A stretch of DNA of 21,689 nt from JAVKLU01 sp031538895 (GCA_031538895.1 JAVKLU010000006.1:1-21689); one strand, 5' to 3'; shown: positions 1-7,748, counted from the stretch's first letter. Notes: a model not told the origin generated them from the letters alone. Numbers and translations are program-made.

Positions 1-140
1 CACTTCTATCAATTCATTTTTGCGGCGAATTGCTTTGTTGCGCGGTACGCGAAATCCTCACGTACTGTATGTACGCTCCGGTTTCTGTGCGCTGTGCGCC
101 TCGCACTTCATCCGCACATTCTGTATTTATAGAAGTGCCC
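1..140 (+). mobile_element. MITE-like element, copy 1 (left end cut by window)
   Basis: First of five near-identical copies. The window opens three bases inside the left terminal repeat (CACTTCTAT remains of GGGCACTTCTAT), and the right terminal repeat ATAGAAGTGCCC ends at 140. It encodes no transposase. It differs from copies 3 and 5 by a few substitutions, for example CGCGGTACGCG in place of CGCAGTACGCG and TGTGCGCTG in place of TGTGTGCTG. It lies just upstream of yraN. The open frame running from inside the element into yraN is not a credible gene start. The right flank is TCAA; the left flank is not visible, so a target duplication cannot be tested here. Confidence 0.9.
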
Positions 141-150
141 TCAAGCGTAT

Positions 151-190
151 ATGGATATGGACACGGATACGGACACAGATGTGGACATGG
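151..190 (+). repeat. degenerate hexanucleotide tandem repeat before yraN
   Basis: Six imperfect 6-bp units of the form RYRGAY follow one another: ATGGAT, ATGGAC, ACGGAT, ACGGAC, ACAGAT, GTGGAC, then a partial ATGG. The tract starts ten bases after the end of element copy 1. The proposed ATG of yraN (179) lies inside it, so unit gain or loss would change the distance upstream of the start codon. Confidence 0.85.
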
Positions 191-592
191 GCGCGACAGC
201 GCGATCCACGTGTCACCTCAAGCGCTACATCAAACGCCAGACGGCGCAGCACCGCAGCACAACACGCGGGGGATCTTGCCGAAAATCGCGCGCTGGCGCA
301 TTTACAAAAATCAGGACTCCGTTTATTAGCGCGTAACTATCGCTGTCGTTACGGCGAAATTGATTTGATTATGCAAGCGCAACAAACCATTGTATTTATC
401 GAGGTTCGCGCACGATCGCACAACACTTTTGGCGGCGCAGCGGCAAGTGTGACGTGGGCCAAACAAAAACGGCTCTGGCGCACGGCCCAACATTACCTCA
501 GCACTCAGCGACTACAAGCGGCGTGTCGTTTTGACGTGCTTGCGTTTGAGGGCGAGGAGCTCATTTGGTTGACCGATACAATACGCCGCTGA
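179..592 (+). CDS. yraN: YraN/UPF0102 family nuclease-fold protein
   Basis: Encodes 137 residues. The conserved core GDLAENRALAHLQ, then NYRCRYGEIDLIM, then FIEVRAR and FGGAAASV is the signature of the UPF0102/YraN family, small proteins with a restriction-endonuclease-like fold. The E-I-D and E-V-R acidic/basic residues match the predicted metal-dependent active site. The biochemical role is not established. The start at 179 was chosen because it is the only ATG in this frame between the mobile element and the conserved core, and it gives close to the usual family length of about 120-130 residues. No strong Shine-Dalgarno is visible, and the start lies in a hexamer repeat. A longer in-frame reading begins inside element copy 1 but would add about 53 residues of repeat-derived sequence and is rejected. 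Confidence 0.85.
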   Translation: MWTWARQRDPRVTSSATSNARRRSTAAQHAGDLAENRALAHLQKSGLRLLARNYRCRYGEIDLIMQAQQTIVFIEVRARSHNTFGGAAASVTWAKQKRLWRTAQHYLSTQRLQAACRFDVLAFEGEELIWLTDTIRR

Positions 593-641
593 TCCCTGCT
601 CAAAACTTCATTAAACAAACCCTTCTATTTTTCTATTGATC

Positions 642-965
642 ATGACCTCTACTCGCGAAATCATTCAAACCACCATCACCGAAAACCCAGTTGTCTTGTA
701 CATGAAAGGTTCGGCCGACTTTCCCCAATGCGGCTTTTCGGGCCGCGCAGTACAAATTTTACGAAACTGCGGCGTCGCGCAATTTAAAACCATTGACGTC
801 TTGGCGGACGCGGATGTTCGCCAAGGCATTAAAGATTTTTCAAATTGGCCCACCATTCCTCAACTGTATGTCAAAGGCCAATTCATCGGCGGATCTGACA
901 TCATGAGCGAAATGTTTACTTCCGGTGAATTGCGCACTTTATTAGCCGATCTGAAAACCGCGTGA
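642..965 (+). CDS. grxD: monothiol glutaredoxin, Grx4/GrxD type
   Basis: A 107-residue cytosolic CGFS-type glutaredoxin. The active-site motif is C30-G-F-S, preceded by the KG..D.PQ element typical of monothiol glutaredoxins (residues 22-29). WPTIPQLYVKG (glutathione-binding, cis-Pro) and GGSDIM follow. In this family the protein binds a glutathione-ligated [2Fe-2S] cluster as a bridged dimer and takes part in iron-sulfur cluster delivery and iron homeostasis. The ATG at 642 is preferred over a TTG two codons upstream because MTS..REII matches the usual N-terminus. The stop overlaps the ubiX start by four bases, so the two genes are translationally coupled, an arrangement common in betaproteobacteria. 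Confidence 0.96.
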   Translation: MTSTREIIQTTITENPVVLYMKGSADFPQCGFSGRAVQILRNCGVAQFKTIDVLADADVRQGIKDFSNWPTIPQLYVKGQFIGGSDIMSEMFTSGELRTLLADLKTA

Positions 966-1567
966 ATACCGGCGTGACGCCGTCAAATATTGTCGTTGGA
1001 ATTACCGGCGCAACAGGTGCGCTGTATGCCTTGCGCATCTTACAAGTGTTGCGCAGTCTGACCGACCAAGGCGCACCTCGCTTCCGCGTGCATGTGGTGA
1101 TCTCTAAAGCCGGTTTAATCAGTTTTCAGCACGAACTGGCAATCAGTCGACGCGCGCTATTGGACTGGGCCGATGAGAGCTACGGCATCGACGACATCAC
1201 CGCACCGATTGCCAGTGGCTCGTTTCCCGTTGCCGCGATGGTGATTGCACCCTGTTCGATGAAAACCCTAGCCTCAGTCGCGCTGGGGCTGTCGGACAAT
1301 TTAATCGCGCGCGCTGCGGATGTCATGTTAAAAGAGCGCCGCAAATTAGTCTTGATGACGCGCGAAACACCGCTCAACAATGCCCATCTCAAAAACATGT
1401 TAGCCGTCAGTGAAATGGGTGGCATCATTTCTCCGCCAATGCCCAGCTTTTATCATCATCCCTCGGATATTGCCCAAATCGTCGACTACAGCGTTGGACG
1501 CGTGCTGGCGCAAATGGGGATAGACACCGATTTAGCGCCGCCGTGGCGTGGTTTAAATCCTCCTTAA
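962..1567 (+). CDS. ubiX: flavin prenyltransferase UbiX
   Basis: A 201-residue flavoprotein of the UbiX/Pad1 family. Family members prenylate FMN with dimethylallyl phosphate to make the prenyl-FMN cofactor used by UbiD-type decarboxylases, including the ubiquinone-pathway decarboxylase. Visible signatures are the N-terminal G-I-T-G-A-T-G-A nucleotide loop (about residues 14-21), APCSMKTLA, RETPLNNAHLKNM and the C-terminal RVLAQMG. It starts with GTG at 962, overlapping the grxD stop as GTGA. No ubiD partner is present in the window. Length is close to the usual 190-200 residues. Confidence 0.96.
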   Translation: MNTGVTPSNIVVGITGATGALYALRILQVLRSLTDQGAPRFRVHVVISKAGLISFQHELAISRRALLDWADESYGIDDITAPIASGSFPVAAMVIAPCSMKTLASVALGLSDNLIARAADVMLKERRKLVLMTRETPLNNAHLKNMLAVSEMGGIISPPMPSFYHHPSDIAQIVDYSVGRVLAQMGIDTDLAPPWRGLNPP

Positions 1568-1603
1568 CGCCTTCAAAATCTACTTTCGTACCCAACATCC
1601 TTT

Positions 1604-2878
1604 ATGTCATTTAACCTCGGCTTACTTGTCATCTTGGTTTTAGTCGTGTTGTCTGCGTTGTTTTCAATGAGTGAAACGGCGATGACCGCCGCGCGTCGAC
1701 ATCGCGTCAGCGCGCTCGCACAACAGGGCAATCGCAACGCGCAAAAAATGTTGTGGTTAATGGATCACCTCGACCAATTGCTGGCGGTGATTTTGATCAG
1801 CAATACCCTGGTGAATGCGATGCTCACCACGCTGATTACCGCGATGGCGATTGATGCTTTTGGCAACGATGATTGGGTCATCAGTGTGACCACAGGCTGC
1901 GTCGCTTTTTTGTTAATCGTGTTTGCTGAAATCACGCCCAAATATTTAGGCGCGCTGTTTCCTGAACGCATTGCAGTTCCGGCCAGTGGGTTTTTACGCT
2001 ATTACACGACTCTGGCCTTGCCGGCGACATGGTTTGTGAATCTATTTGTACGCGGCTTGCTGCGCTTAATGCGCATTCGTATCACCGAACAATCCGAAAC
2101 GGCACGTATTTCCTCGGATGAATTGCGCGCATTACTGCAAACTGGCAGCACCACTGCACACCATAAACTGTTACTCAATACTTTGGATTTAGAGTCTTTG
2201 CGTATCAGCGCGCTGATGAAAAGTCGCAGCCACATCGAAGCCCTTGATTTAAGTGAAGACATGACCAGCTTGCGCCAACACATCAGCACCGCGCATCACA
2301 ACAGTTTGCTCGTGTATGAAAACGATATGCGCTCGGTCATCGGTATTTTGCACGTGCGCAAAGCCATTCATATTTTGATCGACCCCGATGCGCAAGTGGC
2401 TGATTTGCGCGCGATCATCAGTCCGGGTTATTTTGTGTTGCAAAATACGCCGGTACTCGTACAGTTGCACGCGTTTCAAGAAGCACAAGAGCGTTTGGGC
2501 TTGGTCATTGATGAATACGGCACAGTACGCGGCCTAATCACTATCGATGATATTTTGGAAGAAGTGGTCGGACAATTCACCACCTCGTTCACCGACGCCG
2601 GCACTTACGATTTGAAATGGGATCACGATGGCGAATGCGTTTTAGATGCCAACATTAGTGTGCGCAAAGTCAATAAGCGCTTGGGCTTAAACTTGCCCAC
2701 TCGCTTAGGCAATACCTTAAACGGCTTGGTGAGCCACTATTTACAAGACTTGCCTGATAGCCCAGTGTCCTTGAAAATTAATGGCTTTATCATTGAGGTT
2801 GTACAGGTTCAACCGCAGGGCATCAAAACCGTGCGCTTGTTCAAACCCGCGTCTAAAAATAAATTGCTGTCGACGTAA
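1604..2878 (+). CDS. CNNM/CorB-type membrane protein with CBS pair and CorC domain
   Basis: A 424-residue inner-membrane protein. The N-terminal DUF21/CNNM domain (about 1-190) has several hydrophobic segments and the motifs SETAMTAARRHR and FAEITPK. A cytoplasmic CBS-domain pair (about 205-330) contains VIDEYGTVRGLITIDDILEE, and a C-terminal CorC/HlyC domain (about 340-420) ends with IEVVQVQPQGIKTVRL. This architecture is that of CorB/YfjD-like proteins linked to magnesium and cobalt export or resistance. The ion is inferred from the family, not seen. Start ATG 1604 follows ubiX by 36 bases, so co-transcription is possible. A terminator-like hairpin follows the stop. Confidence 0.93.
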   Translation: MSFNLGLLVILVLVVLSALFSMSETAMTAARRHRVSALAQQGNRNAQKMLWLMDHLDQLLAVILISNTLVNAMLTTLITAMAIDAFGNDDWVISVTTGCVAFLLIVFAEITPKYLGALFPERIAVPASGFLRYYTTLALPATWFVNLFVRGLLRLMRIRITEQSETARISSDELRALLQTGSTTAHHKLLLNTLDLESLRISALMKSRSHIEALDLSEDMTSLRQHISTAHHNSLLVYENDMRSVIGILHVRKAIHILIDPDAQVADLRAIISPGYFVLQNTPVLVQLHAFQEAQERLGLVIDEYGTVRGLITIDDILEEVVGQFTTSFTDAGTYDLKWDHDGECVLDANISVRKVNKRLGLNLPTRLGNTLNGLVSHYLQDLPDSPVSLKINGFIIEVVQVQPQGIKTVRLFKPASKNKLLST

Positions 2879-2893
2879 TATCAACAACACGAC

Positions 2894-2924
2894 ATCGCGC
2901 GCTGAAACGCGATCATTATTTTTT
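2894..2924 (+). terminator. probable rho-independent terminator after the CNNM/CorB-type gene
   Basis: A 6-bp stem ATCGCG (2894-2899) pairs with CGCGAT (2908-2913) across an eight-base loop. It is followed within a few bases by a T-rich run (TTATTTTTT, ending at 2924). It separates the upstream genes from pyrB. Confidence 0.55.
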
Positions 2925-2957
2925 AAACGCCTTGCTCTTTTTTATGGTTAACGGCTC

Positions 2958-4013
2958 ATGAATCATCCGCAGCTTCATCAAAATGGCTCGCTGAAACACT
3001 TATTGAGTTTAGAGGGCTTGCCGCGTCAGCTATTGTTAGACATCTTGGATCACGCGCAATCCTTTGTCGCGTTTTCTGATCCACAACACGCGCGGGCGAT
3101 TAAAAAAATTCCTTTACTGCGCGGTAAATCGGTGTTCAATTTGTTTTTTGAAAACTCAACGCGCACACGCACAACCTTTGAAATCGCGGCCAAGCGTCTA
3201 TCTGCCGACGTCATCAATTTAAATATCGCGGTCAGCTCAACGAGTAAAGGTGAATCTTTGCTTGACACCATAGACAACCTTGCGGCGATGAACGCCGACA
3301 TGTTTGTGGTCCGTCACTCGGAATCGGGGGCCCCCTATTTAATCGCCGAACATTTGCGCGCACAAGGACTCAATCACATTCACGTCATCAACGCCGGTGA
3401 CGGACGTCATGCGCATCCGACACAAGGCTTGTTGGATTTATTTACGATACGACATTACAAAAAAGACTTCACCAAATTATGCGTGGCCATTGTTGGCGAC
3501 GTTTTGCACAGCCGCGTGGCGCGGTCGGCCATACACGGTCTATCAATCTTGGGTGTGCCAGAAATTCGCGTTATTGCACCCTATACCTTGCAACCGTTTG
3601 AAGTTGAAAAAATGGGCGTCCATTTTTATACCTCGATGGAACAAGGCCTCAAAGACGTTGATGTGATCATGATGTTGCGTTTGCAAAGCGAGCGCATGCA
3701 AGGAATGTTTATTCCCTCCTTTAACGAGTATTTTTCAACCTATGGTCTAACGCCAAAACGTTTGGCGTATGCCGCACCCGACGCCATCGTCTTGCATCCC
3801 GGCCCGATGAATCGCGGCGTTGAAATTGACTCTGCCGTTGCTGATGGGCCCCAAGCCGTTATCTTGCCGCAAGTGACTTTTGGGATTGCGGTTCGCATGG
3901 CGGTCATGAGCATCTTGGCCTTGCCCAGAACAAATTCGCAGCTTGATTCGCCGCTTGACGCTCCGATTGATGCTCCCTCTTCACCCGTCAGCGCGCAAGG
4001 AGCACGGTCATGA
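2958..4013 (+). CDS. pyrB: aspartate carbamoyltransferase catalytic subunit
   Basis: 351 residues. It condenses carbamoyl phosphate with aspartate, the committed step of pyrimidine synthesis. The carbamoyl-phosphate loop FFENSTRTRTTFE carries S67-T-R-T-R71. GDGRHAHPTQGLLDL, MMLRLQSERM and HPGPMNRGVEI, the last contacting aspartate, follow in order. The protein is longer than the usual 305-320 residues because of a C-terminal Asp/Pro/Ser/Ala-rich tail of about 25 residues (LDSPLDAPIDAPSSP region). The stop overlaps the pyrX start by four bases (ATGA), which suits fixed stoichiometry of the two subunits. A five-codon reading frame (2944-2961) overlaps the start. No clear Shine-Dalgarno is visible. 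Confidence 0.97.
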   Translation: MNHPQLHQNGSLKHLLSLEGLPRQLLLDILDHAQSFVAFSDPQHARAIKKIPLLRGKSVFNLFFENSTRTRTTFEIAAKRLSADVINLNIAVSSTSKGESLLDTIDNLAAMNADMFVVRHSESGAPYLIAEHLRAQGLNHIHVINAGDGRHAHPTQGLLDLFTIRHYKKDFTKLCVAIVGDVLHSRVARSAIHGLSILGVPEIRVIAPYTLQPFEVEKMGVHFYTSMEQGLKDVDVIMMLRLQSERMQGMFIPSFNEYFSTYGLTPKRLAYAAPDAIVLHPGPMNRGVEIDSAVADGPQAVILPQVTFGIAVRMAVMSILALPRTNSQLDSPLDAPIDAPSSPVSAQGARS

Positions 4014-5383
4014 GCGACTCAATACCTAAACACATCAACCGCGCCCTCAATCATGCGCAACAAAGCCTAGACCCTATTGTTTTGCGTCAGGCTTACCTGC
4101 CCAGTCTTGATCAAACCCTGGACGTCGAAATTGCGCAAGGCCGCATCCACGCTCTGGCACCCTCACTGCCATTAGACCAGGGGCGAACAGGGGTTCACGA
4201 AATTGACGCACGGGGAAAATGGCTGCTCCCAGGCATTGTCGATTTGTCGGCCCGCCTTTGCGCGAGCGGAACACCCAGCAGCCAAAGCATTGCGCAAGAA
4301 TTACACGCGGCCGTATCTGCCGGCGTGACACGTTTAGTCACCTCGCCCGACACGCGACCGGTATTAGACGAAGCGGGCTTGGTTGAAATGCTGATTGAAC
4401 GAATCAATTCCTGTCAATCGGCACAAGTCCATCCTTTGGGTGCCTTAACGCGCGGTCTGGCTGGTCAGGAACTATCCGAACTGAGCAACCTGCACCGTGC
4501 CGGCTGCATCGGTTTTACCCAAGCGCTGACGCCGATTTCAAACGTAGAAAATCTGCGTCGTGCCATGCTATACGCGCGTTCGTTTAATTACACTTTGTGG
4601 CTGTATCCGCAAGATGCGCAACTGGGCGCCAACGCGGTCGCGCATCAAAGCGCCTTTTCCAGTCGAATGGGTTTAGTTGAACATCCCTCAATTGCAGAAA
4701 CCATTGCGGTGCAAGTCATTTTGGAACTGATTCGCGCCACAAAGGCCCGCGTTCACTTTTGTCGGCTATCAACAGCGCGCAGCGTCGCTTTAATTCGCGC
4801 CGCAAAAGCCGAAGGGCTTGCCATCAGTGCTGATGTCAGCATCTCGCATCTGTGTTTAAACGAGTTTGATCTTGGATATTTCAATACCGCGGCCAAACTG
4901 AACCCGCCTTTGCGCGGCGCCGACGATCAAGCCGCCTTGTCTGCTGGCGTGATTGACGGCACGATAGATGCCATTTGCTCGGATCACACGCCCGTACTGA
5001 ATGATCAAAAACGCTTGCCCTTCGCCCAAGCGCACGCCGGTGCGAGTACCCTTGAATTGTTGTTGCCACTGACTTTAGCGTGGGCGCAACGCCATCAAGT
5101 CGCCCCTTCTGTGGCTTTGTCAAAAATCAGCACGAACCCGACGGCGATTATTGCCCTGAATCCAAACGCGTCATCAACGGGACCGCTGACCGCGCCGGCG
5201 CCGAATGTGGAATCAATGCTGGGATCAAGCGCCGATATGTCACTGTTTGATCCCGCACCCTCATGGCGCGTTCTTGGTAAAGCCTTACGCAGTCGTGGTC
5301 AACAAACCCCTTTTGAGGGCCAGCTCTTACAAGGCCAGGTCACCCAAACGTGGATCGCTGGACGCTTAGTGTTTGAGCGTTAA
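4010..5383 (+). CDS. pyrX: catalytically inactive dihydroorotase homologue (PyrC'/PyrX)
   Basis: 457 residues of dihydroorotase-like amidohydrolase fold: GKWLLPGIVDL, VTRLVTSPDTRPVLD, GALTRGLAGQELSEL and a C-terminal SDHTPV. The metal ligands are largely gone. The HxH of the D-x-H-x-H motif is replaced (D78-L-S80-A-R82), the HCED-like segment reads LWLYPQD, and the HICHxST segment reads HFCRLST. Only the late Asp of SDHTP remains. In Pseudomonas and relatives, such dead homologues are structural partners required for PyrB to assemble into the dodecameric class A transcarbamoylase; by analogy that is the role here, and a true PyrC should be encoded elsewhere. The stop codon TAA is directly abutted by element copy 2 and forms part of its target duplication. 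Confidence 0.9.
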   Translation: MSDSIPKHINRALNHAQQSLDPIVLRQAYLPSLDQTLDVEIAQGRIHALAPSLPLDQGRTGVHEIDARGKWLLPGIVDLSARLCASGTPSSQSIAQELHAAVSAGVTRLVTSPDTRPVLDEAGLVEMLIERINSCQSAQVHPLGALTRGLAGQELSELSNLHRAGCIGFTQALTPISNVENLRRAMLYARSFNYTLWLYPQDAQLGANAVAHQSAFSSRMGLVEHPSIAETIAVQVILELIRATKARVHFCRLSTARSVALIRAAKAEGLAISADVSISHLCLNEFDLGYFNTAAKLNPPLRGADDQAALSAGVIDGTIDAICSDHTPVLNDQKRLPFAQAHAGASTLELLLPLTLAWAQRHQVAPSVALSKISTNPTAIIALNPNASSTGPLTAPAPNVESMLGSSADMSLFDPAPSWRVLGKALRSRGQQTPFEGQLLQGQVTQTWIAGRLVFER

Positions 5384-5525
5384 GGGCACTTCTATCAATT
5401 CATTTTTGCGGCGAATTGCTTTGTTGCGCATTACGCGAAATCCTCACGTACTGTATGTACGCTCCGGTTTCTGTGTGCTGTGCGCCTCGCACTTCATCCG
5501 CACATTCTGTATTTATAGAAGGCCC
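5384..5525 (+). mobile_element. MITE-like element, copy 2
   Basis: A 142-bp copy running from GGGCACTTCTAT to ATAGAAGGCCC; the right terminal repeat has lost one T. It is flanked by direct TTAA duplications at 5380-5383 and 5526-5529. The left TTAA contains the TAA stop codon of pyrX, so the insertion left the reading frame intact. It lies between the pyrimidine genes and glnA, in the same orientation as copies 1, 3 and 5. Confidence 0.93.
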
Positions 5526-5547
5526 TTAATTCGTCTTTTTTGTGCCG

Positions 5548-5559
5548 ACACAATTGTGT
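5548..5559. promoter_or_regulatory. 12-bp perfect palindrome upstream of glnA
   Basis: ACACAATTGTGT is a perfect palindrome about 125 bases upstream of the glnA start and just after element copy 2. It could be an operator for a dimeric regulator, but nothing identifies which one. Confidence 0.35.
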
Positions 5560-5630
5560 GTCTTGAATCACTGGCATAATTTGCCCTGTATTTTGCTGTT
5601 GGTTTAGTCGTTTTAGTAACTTTGGTAACC

Positions 5631-5650
5631 CGAAACAATTCATTGTTTCG
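5631..5650. promoter_or_regulatory. inverted repeat in the glnA leader
   Basis: CGAAACAAT and ATTGTTTCG form a perfect 9-bp inverted repeat with a two-base spacer. It ends 20 bases before the glnA Shine-Dalgarno (TTGGAG, 5671-5676). As DNA it has the form of an operator. As RNA it would be a tight hairpin in the leader, followed by CTCTTTT. Position and symmetry suggest a control site for glnA, but the factor is unknown. Confidence 0.5.
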
Positions 5651-5682
5651 CTCTTTTAACCCCCCTTTAATTGGAGTGTCTC

Positions 5683-7098
5683 ATGACAAAAACAGTAGCT
5701 GATGTGCTCAAAATGGTCGAGGAACAAGACGTTAAGTTTGTCGATTTTCGCTTTACCGATACGCGCGGAAAAGAGCAGCACGTGACCGTTCCCGTATCGC
5801 ATTTTGACGCAGATAAATTTGAAGAAGGTCATGCCTTTGATGGCTCCTCAATCGCGGGTTGGAAAGGAATTGAGTCCTCTGACATGTTATTAAAACCTGA
5901 TCCAAACACGGCGAATATTGATCCCTTCATGGAAGACACCACTTTGTTCTTGCAATGTGATGTCCTTGAACCGATGGACGGCAAAGGCTATGACCGCGAT
6001 CCGCGTACCATCGCGCGCCGCGCAGAAGCCTACTTAAAAACCACGGGTCTAGGCGACACGGCTTATTTTGGCCCAGAACCAGAATTTTTTATTTTTGACA
6101 ACATCCGTTGGAATATCGACATGCAAGGCAGTTTTGTCAAAATTGGTTCTGAAGAAGCCAGTTGGAGTGCGGGTAAAGAATTAAACGGTCGCAACACCGG
6201 CCATCGCCCCGTTGTTAAAGGCGGCTATTTCCCCGTTCCACCGGTCGACAGCTTTCAAGACATGCGCTCGGAAATGTGCACGATCTTAGAATCATTAGGC
6301 ATTCCTGTTGAAGTGCATCATCACGAAGTTGCTGGCGCAGGTCAAAACGAAATCGGCACTCGTTTTTCGACTTTAGTCGAACGCGCTGACTGGACACAGG
6401 TGCTGAAATACGTGGTGTTCAACGTCGCGCACAGCTACGGCAAAACAGCGACTTTCATGCCCAAACCAATCGCGGGCGATAACGGTTCTGGCATGCACGT
6501 TCATCAATCGATCTGGAAAGACGGCAAAAATTTATTTTCAGGTGACGGCTATGCTGGCTTGTCAGATTTTGCCCTGTACTACATCGGTGGGATTATCAAA
6601 CATGCGCGCGCATTAAATGCCATTACCAATCCAGGGACGAACTCGTACAAACGCTTGGTTCCAGGATTTGAGGCGCCGGTCAAATTGGCCTATTCGGCGC
6701 GTAATCGTTCGGCATCGATTCGGATTCCTTTTGTTGCGAATCCTAAAGCGCGTCGGATTGAAACGCGCTTTCCTGATCCATCGGCCAATCCTTATCTATG
6801 CTTCGCGGCCTTGATGATGGCGGGTTTAGATGGTGTACAAAACAAAACTCATCCTGGTGAAGCGGCAAGCAAAGATTTGTATCACTTGCCCCCAGAAGAA
6901 GACGCAAAAGTGCCTACCGTGTGTTCGTCTTTAGATCAAGCTTTAGATTATTTAGACAAAGACCGCGACTTTTTAACCCGAGGCGGCGTATTTACCAACA
7001 CAATGTTGGACGCTTACATTGAGTTAAAAATGCAGGAAGTAACGCGTTTCCGCATGACACCGCATCCCGTTGAATTTGAAATGTATTACTCGCTGTAA
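5683..7098 (+). CDS. glnA: glutamine synthetase type I
   Basis: 471 residues, the normal length of bacterial GSI-beta. It makes glutamine from glutamate, ammonia and ATP. Visible motifs are DGSSIAGWKGIESSDM near the N-terminus, FGPEPEFFIFD, EVHHHEVAGAGQNEIGTRF, GSGMHVHQS and NRSASIRIP. The adenylylation loop DLYHLPPEE has its tyrosine at about position 400, implying control by GlnE-type adenylylation. The ATG at 5683 is preceded by TTGGAG at good spacing; a TTG four codons upstream would destroy that site. The leader holds an inverted repeat. No ntrB/ntrC genes follow; a strong hairpin and a convergent gene come next. Confidence 0.98.
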   Translation: MTKTVADVLKMVEEQDVKFVDFRFTDTRGKEQHVTVPVSHFDADKFEEGHAFDGSSIAGWKGIESSDMLLKPDPNTANIDPFMEDTTLFLQCDVLEPMDGKGYDRDPRTIARRAEAYLKTTGLGDTAYFGPEPEFFIFDNIRWNIDMQGSFVKIGSEEASWSAGKELNGRNTGHRPVVKGGYFPVPPVDSFQDMRSEMCTILESLGIPVEVHHHEVAGAGQNEIGTRFSTLVERADWTQVLKYVVFNVAHSYGKTATFMPKPIAGDNGSGMHVHQSIWKDGKNLFSGDGYAGLSDFALYYIGGIIKHARALNAITNPGTNSYKRLVPGFEAPVKLAYSARNRSASIRIPFVANPKARRIETRFPDPSANPYLCFAALMMAGLDGVQNKTHPGEAASKDLYHLPPEEDAKVPTVCSSLDQALDYLDKDRDFLTRGGVFTNTMLDAYIELKMQEVTRFRMTPHPVEFEMYYSL

Positions 7099-7116
7099 TT
7101 GATCCTTGCTGACAAC

Positions 7117-7151
7117 CCCCTGAGAGTCTGATGAATGCTGACTTTCAGGGG
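7117..7151. terminator. strong hairpin between convergent glnA and carbonic anhydrase genes
   Basis: CCCCTGAGAGTC (7117-7128) pairs with GACTTTCAGGGG (7140-7151): 12 base pairs, one of them G-U, with an 11-base loop. It begins 18 bases after the glnA stop. No clear U-tract follows on either strand, so it may act as a transcript-end stabiliser or a bidirectional terminator rather than a textbook intrinsic terminator. Confidence 0.55.
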
Positions 7152-7223
7152 CATTCGCAATATTCAAACACCCGCATTGATATTTACTGTCGACGCAATG
7201 CATTTGGCGCTAAGATTTTGATC

Positions 7224-7748
7224 TCATAGTTTTCGCAGGGTATTGTGAAATCGTTGCGCGTTATCGACATACAACTGCGCGCCGCGCTGCATCCGGGCAA
7301 TGTGTTGGGGGCTTACTGGGCCGACACTTTTTGCCGGACTGCCCATAATCAATTGTTGCGGCGTAAAAATTTTGCCTTCAGTGACTAAGGCGCCCGCGCC
7401 GACCAAACATCCCTCACCCAATACCGCCAGATTGAGCACGATTGCGCCGATGCCAATTAAGCAATCGTTGCCAATCGTGCAGCCATGCGCGACGACTTTG
7501 TGCCCAATCGTGACGCGTGCGCCGATGGTCAACTGTTTTCCAGCATCGGCGTGTAGTAAGGATAAATCTTGGATATTGCTGTGTGCGCCAATGGTGATCG
7601 CTTCATCGTAATCACCGCGAATAAGGACGCCAAACCACACGCTGGCGCCTTCGGCAATTTCGACATTACCAATAATCTCCGCACTGGACGCAATAAAAAC
7701 TGAGGGGTGGATTTTGGGGCGAATGCCGTTCAATTCATAAATGGCCAT
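7224..7748 (-). CDS. gamma-class carbonic anhydrase family protein (YrdA/PaaY-like)
   Basis: 174 residues forming a left-handed beta-helix of hexapeptide repeats (for example IGNVEIAEGASVWFGVLIRGD and ITIGAHSNIQD). The three zinc-ligand histidines of gamma carbonic anhydrases are in place: H66 in LLHADAG, then H83 and H88 in IGHKVVAHG. Many members of this subgroup show weak or no carbonic anhydrase activity in assays, so the reaction is a family inference. The start at 7748 (MAIYELNG) matches homologues better than an upstream ATG that would overlap the benE-like gene. Only seven bases separate it from the benE-like stop, so the two are likely co-transcribed. Confidence 0.92.
   Translation of the reverse strand: MAIYELNGIRPKIHPSVFIASSAEIIGNVEIAEGASVWFGVLIRGDYDEAITIGAHSNIQDLSLLHADAGKQLTIGARVTIGHKVVAHGCTIGNDCLIGIGAIVLNLAVLGEGCLVGAGALVTEGKIFTPQQLIMGSPAKSVGPVSPQHIARMQRGAQLYVDNAQRFHNTLRKL

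Noticed and set aside
20..178. Open frame from inside element copy 1 into yraN, giving a 190-residue protein
   Set aside because: The first residues are translated repeat sequence, and the same peptide recurs from the other copies at unrelated genes. YraN homologues start close to the ATG at 179.
5373..5579. Short open frames within element copies (for example 5373-5579 and 13680-13898)
   Set aside because: They exist only because the repeat lacks stops in that frame. They run into different flanking sequence at each copy and have no ribosome-binding site.
5571..5590. Possible sigma-54 promoter for glnA (TGGCATAATTTGCC)
   Set aside because: The GG and GC pairs are 10 bases apart instead of the required 12, so it does not fit the -24/-12 spacing.
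7162..7205. GCATTG/CAATGC inverted repeat near 7172-7199
   Set aside because: Only six base pairs with a long spacer; not distinguishable from chance beside the much stronger hairpin at 7117-7151.
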